A DNA stretch of 64,000 bases from Mycolicibacterium rhodesiae NBB3 (GTDB lineage Bacteria > Actinomycetota > Actinomycetes > Mycobacteriales > Mycobacteriaceae), in assembly GCF_000230895.2 (NCBI RefSeq), contig NC_016604.1, forward strand, positions 3,348,001-3,412,000. Reading direction: 5' to 3'. The notes beneath the pieces were generated by a model. That model saw only the letters and a list, made by a program, of their open reading frames with translations. It was not told where the DNA came from and ran no database searches. Both the position numbers and the translations under genes were made by a program. Positions 33,667-41,660 of the stretch are shown here, piece by piece; within the stretch, counting starts at the first letter, position 1, and each line of letters opens with the position of its first letter.

Positions 33667-34377
33667 GTGACGCGAGCGCTTCGTTGCATGGATAGCTCTA
33701 AGGGTTCTCTGTGGTCTGGATGCCGCGCGTGCGCTCTTGTTGCGGTACTGGCACTAGCCGTCGCGGCCTGTGGCACGTCTGAGCGTCCGCCGCCGGAAGT
33801 GACCATGTCGCCGGGCGCGGCGCCCCAGGTGAACCCGGCCAGAATCGATCGCGCGCGCGACGAGCTGCCGGACGGGTACGAGGTCGCCAACATCGCGGGG
33901 CCGGTTCGAACGGCGGTGTGGTGGGGATTCGGCGCGCAGTCGACGGCCGATCCGCCACAGTGCGGTGTGCTGGCGGATCCCGTCGTCGATGCCGCGTCGA
34001 CGAGAGGCTGGTCGGGATCCGGGGCGGGCGGCATCGTGTACGCCGTCGTGTCCGAATCGGCGGAGGGCCTCGATCCGGCGGTGAGCGCCGAGTGCGACCG
34101 GTGGAGCCTTTCGGGCGGACACGCCGACGGCACTGTCACCTCGACCGCCGCGCCGACGATCGAGGGCGCGGCGACCGTCGCGATGACGACCGACACGACG
34201 ACCGTCGTCGAAGGCGGTACCGAAACTCACTCCCATGCCGACACCGTCGTCGCCCACTTGCGCAACCACGTCGTGGTCGTGTCCGTCGTGACCGATCCCG
34301 GGTCGCCGAATCCGCGACTGGGCGCAGATTTCGCGAACGAATTGATGGTGAAAACGGTGGCGGCGTTGCGGAGTTGA
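33667..34377 (+). CDS. Lipoprotein, DUF5642-like
   Basis: The 236-residue protein has a lipoprotein signal (SLWSGCRACALVAVLALAV, lipobox AACG) and a mature domain with VNPARIDRARDELPDGYEVA, WWGFGAQSTADPPQCGVLAD and a C-terminal HLRNHVVVVSVVTDPGSPNP. The next gene encodes a second lipoprotein of the same type, so the two are probably a tandem duplication. GTG 33667 or ATG 33691 may be the start; neither has a strong ribosome site. Confidence 0.7.
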   Translation: MTRALRCMDSSKGSLWSGCRACALVAVLALAVAACGTSERPPPEVTMSPGAAPQVNPARIDRARDELPDGYEVANIAGPVRTAVWWGFGAQSTADPPQCGVLADPVVDAASTRGWSGSGAGGIVYAVVSESAEGLDPAVSAECDRWSLSGGHADGTVTSTAAPTIEGAATVAMTTDTTTVVEGGTETHSHADTVVAHLRNHVVVVSVVTDPGSPNPRLGADFANELMVKTVAALRS

Positions 34378-34406
34378 CGCATGCGTGGCGGGTAGCCTGT
34401 GCGGCG

Positions 34407-35078
34407 ATGTCAAAGAGCGCACAGCTCGGCAGTCTGTTCACCCTGGTATGCGTCGCCGTGCTGACGGCGTGTGGGACTCCAGAATCGGCCGACGTATCCA
34501 ACGCCGACATCGCCCGCGTGAAAGATGTGCGGTCGAGTTTCGGTCCGCAGTTCAAAGTGACCGACGTCGGACAGACGGGCATAGACCCGCGACTGCTGGG
34601 ATCGCCGGCGCTGCCCAACGGGATCAAGTTCGACCCGGCCGACTGCGGTTCGTTCGCCACTGCGCAGGTGCTGCCAACCGGGGTGAAGGGCAACATGGCC
34701 GCGACGATCGCCGAGGGCGACGGCAACCGGTTCATCGTGATCGCGGTGGAAACCTCCGAGCCCGTTCCGGTCAACCGGCCCGAAGGCAAATGCAAGCGGG
34801 TGGGTTTCGCGGGTGGCGGCGTGCGCGGCCTCGTCGAAATCGTGGACGTGCCGGCGATCGAGGACGCCGAGACGATGGGTACTCACCGAGTACTGCAGAC
34901 GATCGTCAACGGCAAGCCGAGCACCGGGGAGATCTACAACTACATTGCGAGCTTTTCGACGTTTCTGGTGATCGTGACCGCCAACCCCCTGGTGCTGCCC
35001 AACACGCCTGTCAAACCCGTCGACACGCAGCGCGCCCGCGACCTCCTCACTGCCGCCGTCGCCGCGGTTAGGGGCTAA
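34407..35078 (+). CDS. Lipoprotein, DUF5642-like, second copy
   Basis: The 223-residue protein has a lipoprotein signal (MSKSAQLGSLFTLVCVAVL then LTACGT) and a domain with ADIARVKDVRSSFGPQFKVT, LPNGIKFDPADCGSFATAQV and FSTFLVIVTANPLVLP. The organisation mirrors the upstream gene. ATG 34407 follows TAGCCT by 8 bases, close to leaderless spacing. Its TAA stop overlaps the stop of the convergent AlkB-like gene at 35075-35078. Confidence 0.75.
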   Translation: MSKSAQLGSLFTLVCVAVLTACGTPESADVSNADIARVKDVRSSFGPQFKVTDVGQTGIDPRLLGSPALPNGIKFDPADCGSFATAQVLPTGVKGNMAATIAEGDGNRFIVIAVETSEPVPVNRPEGKCKRVGFAGGGVRGLVEIVDVPAIEDAETMGTHRVLQTIVNGKPSTGEIYNYIASFSTFLVIVTANPLVLPNTPVKPVDTQRARDLLTAAVAAVRG

Positions 35079-35731
35079 CGGACGTCGTGCGGCCGGAACT
35101 GGATACTGATTCGCGGGCCGGTCGGGCGCGTCGTCTTCGGTATCGAGTGCTCCCATGTGCGTTGGCACGACCCGCCCATCACCAGTAGGTCGCCGTGGCG
35201 GTGCGCCATCCGAAGTGTCCGATGTCGCCGGCCTTCCGGCTCCGGTGTTCGATGTCGCCGGCCTTCCGGCTCCGGTGACTTTCCGCCGCCTCGCGGCCGC
35301 AACGCGAAAACCCTTGTGGCGCCGAGGCCGATGATGGCCACCATGGTGTCCTCGGTGCTGCTGCGGCCGATGTTGTCACCGTGCCAGGCCACGCTGTCGT
35401 CGCCGTCGCGGTACAGACACAGCCCCGCGGTGGTGAACGGTTCGCCGAGCTCACCCGCGTAGGTGTCGTTGAGGCGACGACGAATCTGCTTCAACCGTGG
35501 ATGCGGCGGCGGTTCGTCGACCAGATCGTGAAAGCTGACCAGCCGCGGCACGTCGAGCACGCGGTCGTACATCTGCCTTCGTTCGGCGCGCCACGGGATG
35601 TCGTCTCGCAGTTCCTCGAACAACGAGTCGGCGTCGTCCAGCCATCCGGACCGGTAGTCGATCCACGCGCCGTTGGCCAGATGGCGCCGTTCCTCGTGCT
35701 CGAACAGCGAGCTCTGCAGAGCCAGCTCCAT
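35075..35731 (-). CDS. AlkB-like 2-oxoglutarate/Fe(II) dioxygenase
   Basis: The 218-residue protein matches the AlkB superfamily: an iron-binding HxD in DDSVAWHGDNIGRSS (near residue 117), a distal His in RTWEHSIPKT (near 195), and the Arg motif RPTGPRISIQFR that binds 2-oxoglutarate. AlkB enzymes demethylate alkylated DNA, RNA or protein. In the loop between the two iron ligands is an insertion SPEPEGRRHR-TPEPEGRRHR produced by a 30-bp tandem repeat. A TAGTAT -10 ends 7 bases before the ATG and overlaps the soxR stop, so it may be transcribed alone as well as with soxR. Corresponds in position to Rv1000c. Confidence 0.85.
   Translation of the reverse strand: MELALQSSLFEHEERRHLANGAWIDYRSGWLDDADSLFEELRDDIPWRAERRQMYDRVLDVPRLVSFHDLVDEPPPHPRLKQIRRRLNDTYAGELGEPFTTAGLCLYRDGDDSVAWHGDNIGRSSTEDTMVAIIGLGATRVFALRPRGGGKSPEPEGRRHRTPEPEGRRHRTLRMAHRHGDLLVMGGSCQRTWEHSIPKTTRPTGPRISIQFRPHDVR
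35221..35278. repeat. 30-bp tandem repeat inside the AlkB-like gene (about 1.9 copies)
   Basis: GATGTCGCCGGCCTTCCGGC plus TCCGGTGTTC at 35221-35250 is repeated exactly for 28 bases at 35251-35278. It encodes two consecutive PEPEGRRHRT-type units in the loop between the iron ligands. Confidence 0.85.
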
Positions 35732-35738
35732 GCCGACG

Positions 35739-35744
35739 ATACTA
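35739..35744 (-). promoter_or_regulatory. Internal leaderless -10 of the AlkB-like gene
   Basis: Minus strand TAGTAT, then CGTCGGC, then ATG 35731. The first three bases are also the soxR stop codon. Confidence 0.45.
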
Positions 35745-36200
35745 TCGCACAGGCGTTCGAATGGTCTCCAGGCGTACCGCGCCGGGTCCTTCGGAGGCCA
35801 GGACGTCGCCGGGGTTGGAAAGCGTGCAGGTTTTCAGGCTCAGGCAGCCGCATCCGATGCAGCCGGTGAGATTGTCGCGCAGTCGCTGCAGGTGCAGGAT
35901 GCGGTCGTCGAGGTCCTGGCGCCAGCCGGCGGAGAGCCGCGCCCAGTCCTTGCTCGTGGGCACGCGATCGGTGGGCAGGGTGGCCAGTGCCTCGCGGATG
36001 CGTGCGAGCGGAATACCGAGCCGCTGGCTCATCCGGATGAATGCGACGCGCCGCAGGGTCTCGCGGGCGTAGCGACGTTGATTGCCTCCGGTGCGCTTGC
36101 TGCTGATCAGCCCTTCGCGTTCGTAGAAGTGCAGCGCCGACACGGCGACGCCGCTGCGCACCGACATATCTGCGGGTGTGAGTTCGTGAACCAACTCCAT
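35742..36200 (-). CDS. soxR: Redox-sensing MerR-family regulator SoxR
   Basis: The 152-residue protein has a MerR helix-turn-helix (residues 12-80, [17 protein letters not shown] then [19 protein letters not shown]) and the SoxR [2Fe-2S] motif [12 protein letters not shown] (about residues 119-130). SoxR is oxidised by redox-cycling compounds and then activates or derepresses its targets. In this case a perfect operator overlaps its own promoter. The AlkB-like gene starts 10 bp after the stop, so SoxR probably controls an AlkB-like repair enzyme. ATG 36200 lies directly after the operator and suggests a leaderless message. Confidence 0.95.
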   Translation of the reverse strand: MELVHELTPADMSVRSGVAVSALHFYEREGLISSKRTGGNQRRYARETLRRVAFIRMSQRLGIPLARIREALATLPTDRVPTSKDWARLSAGWRQDLDDRILHLQRLRDNLTGCIGCGCLSLKTCTLSNPGDVLASEGPGAVRLETIRTPVR

Positions 36201-36222
36201 GACCTCAACAATAGTTGAGGTC
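36201..36222. promoter_or_regulatory. SoxR operator over the soxR -10
   Basis: GACCTCAAC-AATA-GTTGAGGTC is a perfect 9-bp-arm inverted repeat matching the CCTCAA...TTGAGG SoxR box. On the minus strand TATTGT in its centre is a TANNNT hexamer 7 bases before the soxR ATG, so binding would sit directly on the -10. It is also 34 bases upstream of the divergent arcA start. Confidence 0.9.
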
Positions 36223-36242
36223 GCCATCGGGGGTCCGCGCGT

Positions 36243-36248
36243 TACGGT
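36243..36248 (+). promoter_or_regulatory. Leaderless -10 of arcA
   Basis: TACGGT, then gctaggt (7 bases), then GTG 36256. This spacing selects GTG 36256 over the GTG at 36247 and the ATG at 36199. Confidence 0.5.
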
Positions 36249-36255
36249 GCTAGGT

Positions 36256-37458
36256 GTGGCGTTGGGCTGTGATTCCGAGGTGGGCAGGTTGCGCGCCGTC
36301 ATCCTGCACAGGCCCGGCGCCGAACTGCAGCGGTTGACACCGCGCAACAATGACGTGCTGCTGTTCGACGGTCTGCCGTGGGTCGCCAAGGCGCAGCGCG
36401 AGCACGACGCGTTCGCAGCGCTGCTCTCCGCACGTGGTGTCGAGGTGCTGCTGCTGGCCGATCTGCTGAGCGAGGCGCTGGCCCACAGCGGCGCGGCGCG
36501 GATGCACGGTATATCGGCTGCCGTCGATCCGCGACGCCTGGGACTGCCTCTGGCGCAGGAGCTTTCGGCGTATCTGCGCTCGCTGGACGCATCGCAGCTG
36601 GCTTCGGTGCTAATGGCAGGGATGACGTTCAACGAGTTACCGTTCACCGGCGGCGAGTTGTCGTTGGTGCGGCGGATGCACCACGGTGGGGATTTCGTCA
36701 TCGACCCGCTGCCGAATCTGCTGTTCACCCGCGACTCGTCGTTCTGGATCGCTTCGCGGGTCGCGATCACGTCGCTGGCTCTGCCGGCGCGCGCTCGCGA
36801 GACGTCACTGACCGACGTGATCTATGCGCATCACCCGCGATTCCGCGGCGTGCGACGGGCGTACGAGTCGCGGTCGGCGCCCGTCGAAGGCGGGGACGTG
36901 CTGCTGCTGGCGCCGGGCGTCGTCGCGGTGGGGGTGGGGGAGCGGACGACACCCGCGGGTGCGGAGGCGTTGGCGCGCAGCCTGTTCGACGACGGGTTGG
37001 CCCACACCGTCCTGGCGGTGCCGATCGCGCAGGAGCGGGCGCAGATGCACCTCGACACCGTGTGCACGATGGTCGATGTCGACGCGGTGGTGATGTACCC
37101 GAACGTCGTCGAGACGCTCTCGGCGTTCACGATTCACCGCGATGGCTCCGGCGGTGTGCGCATCGACGACGAGCGACCGTTCCTGATCGCCGCGGCCGAG
37201 GCGATGGGTATCTCGAAGCTGCGGGTGATCGCCACGGGACTCGACCCCGTCACCGCGGAGCGGGAGCAATGGGACGACGGCAACAACACACTCGCGGTCG
37301 CGCCCGGAGTCGTGGTCGCCTACGAGCGAAACGCCGAAACCAATGCTCGGCTGGCGGATTCGGGCATCGAGGTGCTGCCCATCGAGGCGTCGGAGCTCGG
37401 CACAGGGCGCGGCGGACCCCGCTGCATGTCGTGCCCCGCGGCGCGCGATCCCCTCTAG
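36256..37458 (+). CDS. arcA: Arginine deiminase
   Basis: The 400-residue enzyme hydrolyses arginine to citrulline and ammonia. Catalytic landmarks of the guanidino-modifying fold are present: [12 protein letters not shown] (near residue 150), VEGGDVLLL (near 205), [10 protein letters not shown] (near 260, catalytic His), and the C-terminal nucleophile region [11 protein letters not shown] (Cys near 393). No other deiminase-pathway genes are adjacent. The start is placed by the leaderless -10; the frame continues to an ATG at 36199 within the SoxR box, which is unlikely to be used. Position matches Rv1001. Confidence 0.95.
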   Translation: MALGCDSEVGRLRAVILHRPGAELQRLTPRNNDVLLFDGLPWVAKAQREHDAFAALLSARGVEVLLLADLLSEALAHSGAARMHGISAAVDPRRLGLPLAQELSAYLRSLDASQLASVLMAGMTFNELPFTGGELSLVRRMHHGGDFVIDPLPNLLFTRDSSFWIASRVAITSLALPARARETSLTDVIYAHHPRFRGVRRAYESRSAPVEGGDVLLLAPGVVAVGVGERTTPAGAEALARSLFDDGLAHTVLAVPIAQERAQMHLDTVCTMVDVDAVVMYPNVVETLSAFTIHRDGSGGVRIDDERPFLIAAAEAMGISKLRVIATGLDPVTAEREQWDDGNNTLAVAPGVVVAYERNAETNARLADSGIEVLPIEASELGTGRGGPRCMSCPAARDPL

Positions 37459-37543
37459 ATTTGCATCCACGCCGCGAAATCCGGGTTTTGCAGAGAAAGT
37501 GTGAGTAGCGGTCTACAAAAGTCCGCTTTCGGCGCGAAGGGGA

Positions 37544-39085
37544 CTAGCGCCAGGACGGCAACCAGATTTGCATGTTCCAGGTCGCCTGCGAAATCGGGAT
37601 GCCGGTCAGAATCGGATACATCCACGCGAAGTTCGTGAGCACAAGTGCGACATAGCAACTCACCACGATCATCCCGAGCGTTCTTCGCTCCGGGCTCTGA
37701 TCGGGTTTGTGCAGAATGTCGCCGAGGATCATCGCGATCATCAGCACCAGGAACGGCGCCATCGTCGCCGCATAGAAGAAATACATCTGCCGGTCGATGT
37801 CGGCGAACCATGGCAAAAAGCCCGCGCTGTAGCCCACCAGAATCGCTGCGTAGCGCCAATCGCGCTTGACGAACGCCCGCCACACCGCCCACGCCAGCAC
37901 CGGCACCGCGATGAACCACATCGCAGGCGTGCCGACGAGCATCACCGCCTTGATGCACGATTGCGCCCCGCAACCCGGGACATTCTCGTTGTCGATCGCA
38001 TAGAGCACCGGCCGCAACGACATCGGCCACGTCCACGGCTTTGACTCCCACGGGTGATGGTTACCGTCGGCGTTGGTCAGGCCGGAATGGAACTTGTAGG
38101 CCGCATATGTGTAGTGCCACAGCGAGCGCAGCGCGTCGGGCACCGGCAGAACGCTGTCCTCGCCGATCGACCTGCCGACCTCATAACGGTTCACCCCGGT
38201 CTCCGAGGCGAACCACGGGGTGTAGGACGCCAGGTAGACGCCGAACGGGATCAGCACGAGCGCATACAGCGACGGGCCCAGATCGCGCCGGAACGTTCCC
38301 AGCCACGGCCGCGGGACCCGGTACTGCCTGCGCGCGGCGATGTCGAACGCCACCGTCATCACGCCGTAGAACGCGACGAAGTACAGCCCGGACCACTTTG
38401 TCGCGCACGCCAATCCCAGCAGCACCCCGGCACCGAACCGCCACCACCGCACGCCCAGCCGCGGTCCCCACGGGGTCTCGCTGATGCGGCCCTCGAGCAG
38501 CGCGACATGCATCCGCTCACGCACCTGGTCGCGGTCGACGATCAGACAGCCGAACGCCGCCACCACGAAGATCACCAGGAATCCGTCGAGCAGCGCGGTG
38601 CGCGCGGCGACGAAGCTGACCCCGTCGGCGATCAGCAGCAGTCCCGCGATCCCACCGACGACGGTCGACCGGCTGATCCGCCGCGCGATCCGCACAACGA
38701 GTAAGACGGTGATGACACCGCAAACGGCGCCGGCGAAGCGCCAGCCCAGACCGTTGTAGCCGAACAGCGCCTCGCCCATCGCGATCAACTGCTTGCCGAC
38801 CGGCGGATGGACCACCAACCCGTAGCCGGGGTTGTCCTCGATACCGTGGTTGTGCAACACCTGCCACGCCTGCGGTGCGTAATGCTTCTCGTCGAAGATC
38901 GGCGTGCCCGCATCGGTCGGCGATCCGAGATTCAGGAAACGCGTCACCGCTGCCAGTGCGGTGACCACGGCGGTCATCGCCCAGCCCTGCAGACGGTCCA
39001 CCGGTCCGAAGTCGGCGAGAGGCACCAGAGGAGCCGGGCTGATGACGGGGACCGCGCGCGAGGCTTCGGCTGCGGGGGCGGTCAC
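37544..39085 (-). CDS. pmt: Protein O-mannosyltransferase (GT39, Pmt)
   Basis: The 513-residue polytopic membrane enzyme transfers mannose from polyprenyl-phosphate-mannose to Ser/Thr of exported proteins. Motifs: the catalytic acidic loop TPIFDEKHYAPQAW near residue 62, GWRFAGAVCG, FLVIFVVAAFG, CATKWSGLYF and the conserved HSGLTNADGNHHPWESKPW near 345; about 11 membrane helices. It is divergent from rsmI with only 24 bp between start codons and a shared composite promoter. A 85-bp gap separates it from arcA, where no terminator-like hairpin is clear. Position matches Rv1002c. Confidence 0.95.
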   Translation of the reverse strand: MTAPAAEASRAVPVISPAPLVPLADFGPVDRLQGWAMTAVVTALAAVTRFLNLGSPTDAGTPIFDEKHYAPQAWQVLHNHGIEDNPGYGLVVHPPVGKQLIAMGEALFGYNGLGWRFAGAVCGVITVLLVVRIARRISRSTVVGGIAGLLLIADGVSFVAARTALLDGFLVIFVVAAFGCLIVDRDQVRERMHVALLEGRISETPWGPRLGVRWWRFGAGVLLGLACATKWSGLYFVAFYGVMTVAFDIAARRQYRVPRPWLGTFRRDLGPSLYALVLIPFGVYLASYTPWFASETGVNRYEVGRSIGEDSVLPVPDALRSLWHYTYAAYKFHSGLTNADGNHHPWESKPWTWPMSLRPVLYAIDNENVPGCGAQSCIKAVMLVGTPAMWFIAVPVLAWAVWRAFVKRDWRYAAILVGYSAGFLPWFADIDRQMYFFYAATMAPFLVLMIAMILGDILHKPDQSPERRTLGMIVVSCYVALVLTNFAWMYPILTGIPISQATWNMQIWLPSWR

Positions 39086-39092
39086 GCAAGCG

Positions 39093-39102
39093 ATCGTAGG
39101 CT
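39093..39102. promoter_or_regulatory. Composite bidirectional -10 (ANNNTANNNT) for pmt and rsmI
   Basis: The decamer atcgtaggct gives TAGGCT on the plus strand, 7 bases before the rsmI GTG 39110, and TACGAT on the minus strand, 7 bases before the pmt GTG 39085. The hexamers share TA, and both genes should be leaderless. Polymerase can hardly occupy both directions at once. Confidence 0.6.
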
Positions 39103-39109
39103 GTCCGCT

Positions 39110-39952
39110 GTGAGCTCTGGCCGACTGCTTATCGGCGCGACGCCCCTGGGTCAGCCCTCGGATGCGTCAGCGCGGCTGGTCGAGGCCCTGGCCAGCGCCG
39201 ACGTGATCGCCGCGGAGGACACCCGGCGGATTCGGACCTTGGCCCAGGCGCTCGACGTCAAACCCGCGGGCAAGGTGGTCAGCCTCTATGACCAGAACGA
39301 GGCGACGCGGGTCCCCGGCCTGGTCGCCGAGATCGCGGCCGGGGCGACCGTGCTGCTGGTCAGCGACGCCGGAATGCCGTTGATCAACGATCCCGGCTAC
39401 CGGTTGGTGGCGGCGTGCATCGACAGTGGGCTCGCGATCAGCTGCTTGCCCGGTCCGTCGGCGGTGACGACGGCACTGGCGGTGTCGGGCCTGCCGTCGG
39501 ACAGGTTTTGTTTCGAGGGCTTCGCGCCGCGCAAGCATTCGGCACGCATGACGTGGCTCGTGGCGCTGGCGTCCGAGCAACGCACGTGCGTGTTCTTCGA
39601 ATCACCGCGTCGGCTGCCGGACACCCTGCGCGACGCCGTCGACGCGCTGGGTCCCGATCGGGAGGCCGTGGTGTGCAGAGAGCTGACGAAGACGCACGAG
39701 GAGATCGTCCGCGGCTCGCTGGGCGAGCTCTCCGACTGGGCGAGGAACGGGGTGCTCGGTGAGATCACCGTCGTCCTGGCCGGAGTGACGCCGAAAGCCG
39801 ACGTGCAGACGCTGGTGGGACAGGTCGGCGCGCTGGTCGAGGGCGGCATGCGGGTCAAGGATGCCTGCGCGCAGGTCATCGCGATGAACCCGGGCTCGCC
39901 GTCGAGGCGCGAACTCTACGACGCGGTGCTGCGTTCGCGGGAGGGATCCTGA
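39110..39952 (+). CDS. rsmI: 16S rRNA (cytidine 1402-2'-O)-methyltransferase
   Basis: The 280-residue enzyme methylates the ribose of C1402 in the ribosomal decoding centre. It is a tetrapyrrole-methylase-fold protein with GRLLIGATPLGQPSDASAR at the start, IAAEDTRRIRTLAQAL near 32, LVSDAGMPLINDPGYRLVAA near 86, CLPGPSAVTTALAVSGLPSD near 115 and CVFFESPRRLPDTL near 165. GTG 39110 is fixed by the composite -10. Position matches Rv1003. Confidence 0.95.
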   Translation: MSSGRLLIGATPLGQPSDASARLVEALASADVIAAEDTRRIRTLAQALDVKPAGKVVSLYDQNEATRVPGLVAEIAAGATVLLVSDAGMPLINDPGYRLVAACIDSGLAISCLPGPSAVTTALAVSGLPSDRFCFEGFAPRKHSARMTWLVALASEQRTCVFFESPRRLPDTLRDAVDALGPDREAVVCRELTKTHEEIVRGSLGELSDWARNGVLGEITVVLAGVTPKADVQTLVGQVGALVEGGMRVKDACAQVIAMNPGSPSRRELYDAVLRSREGS

Positions 39953-40104
39953 CCTGCGATCTGACGTTTGCTGGGCACGCCAGGGATGTCGGCTGCGGGC
40001 CTCGCCGGCTTTCGCCACCCGATCCGCAGCCGCGGGGCTGACCAGGCTCGACGCAGCAGGACGCCGCCCGTCGAAGATTTCCCTCGAAGAACTTGCCAAA
40101 TGAT

Positions 40105-40133
40105 TTGCGAGAGTGACGGGCGTCACATACACT
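40105..40133 (+). promoter_or_regulatory. Promoter of candidate small RNA
   Basis: TTGCGA (40105-40110) and TACACT (40128-40133) are separated by exactly 17 bases, a good match to the primary sigma factor promoter. Initiation is expected at about 40140. It lies in a 401-bp gap with no credible coding frame. Confidence 0.65.
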
Positions 40134-40139
40134 CACCAC

Positions 40140-40226
40140 CGACGACATCGCGATACTCGCGAGAAGTCCAGACTTCACTCCGTTTGCCGCCGCGCAGGCA
40201 TGTCCGCGCGGCGGCAAACGCCTTTT
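40140..40226 (+). ncRNA. Candidate small RNA with three hairpins
   Basis: A predicted transcript of about 87 bases between rsmI and pabB. It contains hairpin 1 (TCGCGA-TAC-TCGCGA, 40148-40162), hairpin 2 (GAAGT-CCAG-ACTTC, 40163-40176), a short single-stranded stretch (actccg), and a 14-bp terminator stem ending in a T tract. A promoter with 17-bp spacing precedes it. I do not recognise it as a known mycobacterial small RNA or Rfam family. The rest of the 39953-40353 gap shows no gene; it holds only the hairpin at 40259. Confidence 0.6.
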
Positions 40227-40227
40227 C
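40182..40227 (+). terminator. Rho-independent terminator of the small RNA
   Basis: A perfect 14-bp stem, GTTTGCCGCCGCGC / GCGCGGCGGCAAAC (40182-40195 and 40206-40219), loop aggcatgtcc, followed by GCCTTTTC. It is by far the strongest terminator-like structure in the window. Confidence 0.85.
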
Positions 40228-40258
40228 ACGGGTATGAACGGAGGCTGCGGCTGAGCTC

Positions 40259-40284
40259 GTGGGCAGCGATGCGACGTTGCCCAC
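40259..40284. terminator. Hairpin downstream of pabB
   Basis: GTGGGCA (40259-40265) pairs with TGCCCAC (40278-40284). It lies about 70 bp beyond the pabB stop with no T tract, so it may be the pabB terminator or part of another structured RNA. Confidence 0.35.
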
Positions 40285-40353
40285 CTCTGTGTCGGCTCAC
40301 GATGGCGCCTATGTCGTGGGTTGCTGCGGGGCACGAGAACCGCGTGGGTCGCC

Positions 40354-41640
40354 CTAGGAAATCGGGATCGGCAGTGTGCGGGGATTCGGCGCTGCGATCG
40401 CGGGATCGATGAACGGTGCCGCTTTGTGCAGACACTCCTGCCATTCGTCGTCCGGATCGGAATCGGCGGTGATGCCGCCGCCGACGCCGAGGATCGCGCC
40501 ACCTGTGGCGTCGAACTCCACCGTGCGGATCGCCACGTTCAACTCGCAGCCCGCCATTGGCGACGCCAAACCGACTGTGCCGCAATAAACTCCCCGGCGA
40601 TGCGGCTCCCAGGTGCTCAACAGCTGCCGTGCCCTGCCCTTTGGGGTGCCGGTCACCGAGGCCGGCGGGAATGTCGCGTCGAGTACGTCGGCCATCGGCA
40701 CGTCGGCGCCGACGCGTGCCGTCACCGTCGAGACCAGATGCCACACCCCGGGCGCCGGACGTACAGCCAACAGTTCGGACACCGCGACGCTGCCGGTCAC
40801 GGCGACGCGGCCCAAGTCGTTGCGGACAAGGTCGACGATCATGATGTTCTCGGCGACGTCTTTCACCGATGCCCGCAGCGTCGCGGGGTCGGCGTGCCGC
40901 GGCAGCGTGCCCTTGATCGGACTCGACGCGACGGCCTCGCCTCGTCGGCGCAGAAACAGTTCGGGAGACAGCGACGCGACCGCGCCCCAATCGCCTGCGA
41001 CGTAGGCCGCCCGCGCGGGCGAGGTGCGCCTCACGGCATCGACGAAGAAATCGATTGCGGCCGTGCCGAATGTCCCCGCCGGGGCGGCTCCGGCGTCGAT
41101 CCGGCCGGCGATCTGTGTGCACACACACGCCTGGTACACCTCGCCCGCCGCGATCGCCTCGAGGCAGTCCACGACCCCGCGACGGTGTGCGCCGCTGTCG
41201 GCTTCGCCCCACGCGATGTTGCTCATCCGGGGATGCGCGGTTTTGCGCAGCGCCTCGGAGACCCATCTGGAAAGCGCTGCACCGGAAAGGCTTTCGTACC
41301 ACCACTGTCCGTCGCGGTCCTGTCGCAACACGCAGTCCGACCAACCGCCTGCCGCTTCGGGAACGCGCGGGCCGCGTCCGTCGGCGCCCGCGTCGGGGTA
41401 GGACAGGTATCCAAACCAGCCGCCGCCGACCGCTTCACCGGCCGCACCGGGGGACACGTCGAACACCTCGGTGGCCTCGACGGGCGTCACCGCCACCGAG
41501 GGCGCAATGACCGCGCCCGAGCCGAACCACTCGCCGATCAGCGCGGCGGGCGGCGGTAGTCCGCGACGTTGCGCCGCGTCGGCGAGCGCGTGCAGTACCG
41601 CCGGGGGACTTCCCAGCGCGCCGAGTCGCTCGATCCGCAC
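40354..41640 (-). CDS. pabB: Aminodeoxychorismate synthase component I
   Basis: The 428-residue protein is a chorismate-binding enzyme that with the glutamine amidotransferase PabA makes 4-amino-4-deoxychorismate for folate. Landmarks: GDWGAVASLSPELFLRRRGE near residue 222, SSPIKGTLPRHADPATLR near 245, ENIMIVDLVRNDLGRVAVTG near 268, and FPPASVTGTPKGRARQLL near 328, ending GVGGGITADSDPDDEWQECL. GTG at 41640 is preceded by TTGAGGT only. The sigma factor gene lies 20 bp upstream on the same strand. Position matches Rv1005c. Confidence 0.92.
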   Translation of the reverse strand: MRIERLGALGSPPAVLHALADAAQRRGLPPPAALIGEWFGSGAVIAPSVAVTPVEATEVFDVSPGAAGEAVGGGWFGYLSYPDAGADGRGPRVPEAAGGWSDCVLRQDRDGQWWYESLSGAALSRWVSEALRKTAHPRMSNIAWGEADSGAHRRGVVDCLEAIAAGEVYQACVCTQIAGRIDAGAAPAGTFGTAAIDFFVDAVRRTSPARAAYVAGDWGAVASLSPELFLRRRGEAVASSPIKGTLPRHADPATLRASVKDVAENIMIVDLVRNDLGRVAVTGSVAVSELLAVRPAPGVWHLVSTVTARVGADVPMADVLDATFPPASVTGTPKGRARQLLSTWEPHRRGVYCGTVGLASPMAGCELNVAIRTVEFDATGGAILGVGGGITADSDPDDEWQECLHKAAPFIDPAIAAPNPRTLPIPIS

Positions 41641-41660
41641 ACCTCAAGCGTGTCAGAGAG

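Noticed and set aside
40113..40412. A 99-codon frame through the small RNA region
   Set aside because: Arg/His-rich with no ribosome site; it crosses a strong promoter and terminator that better explain the sequence.
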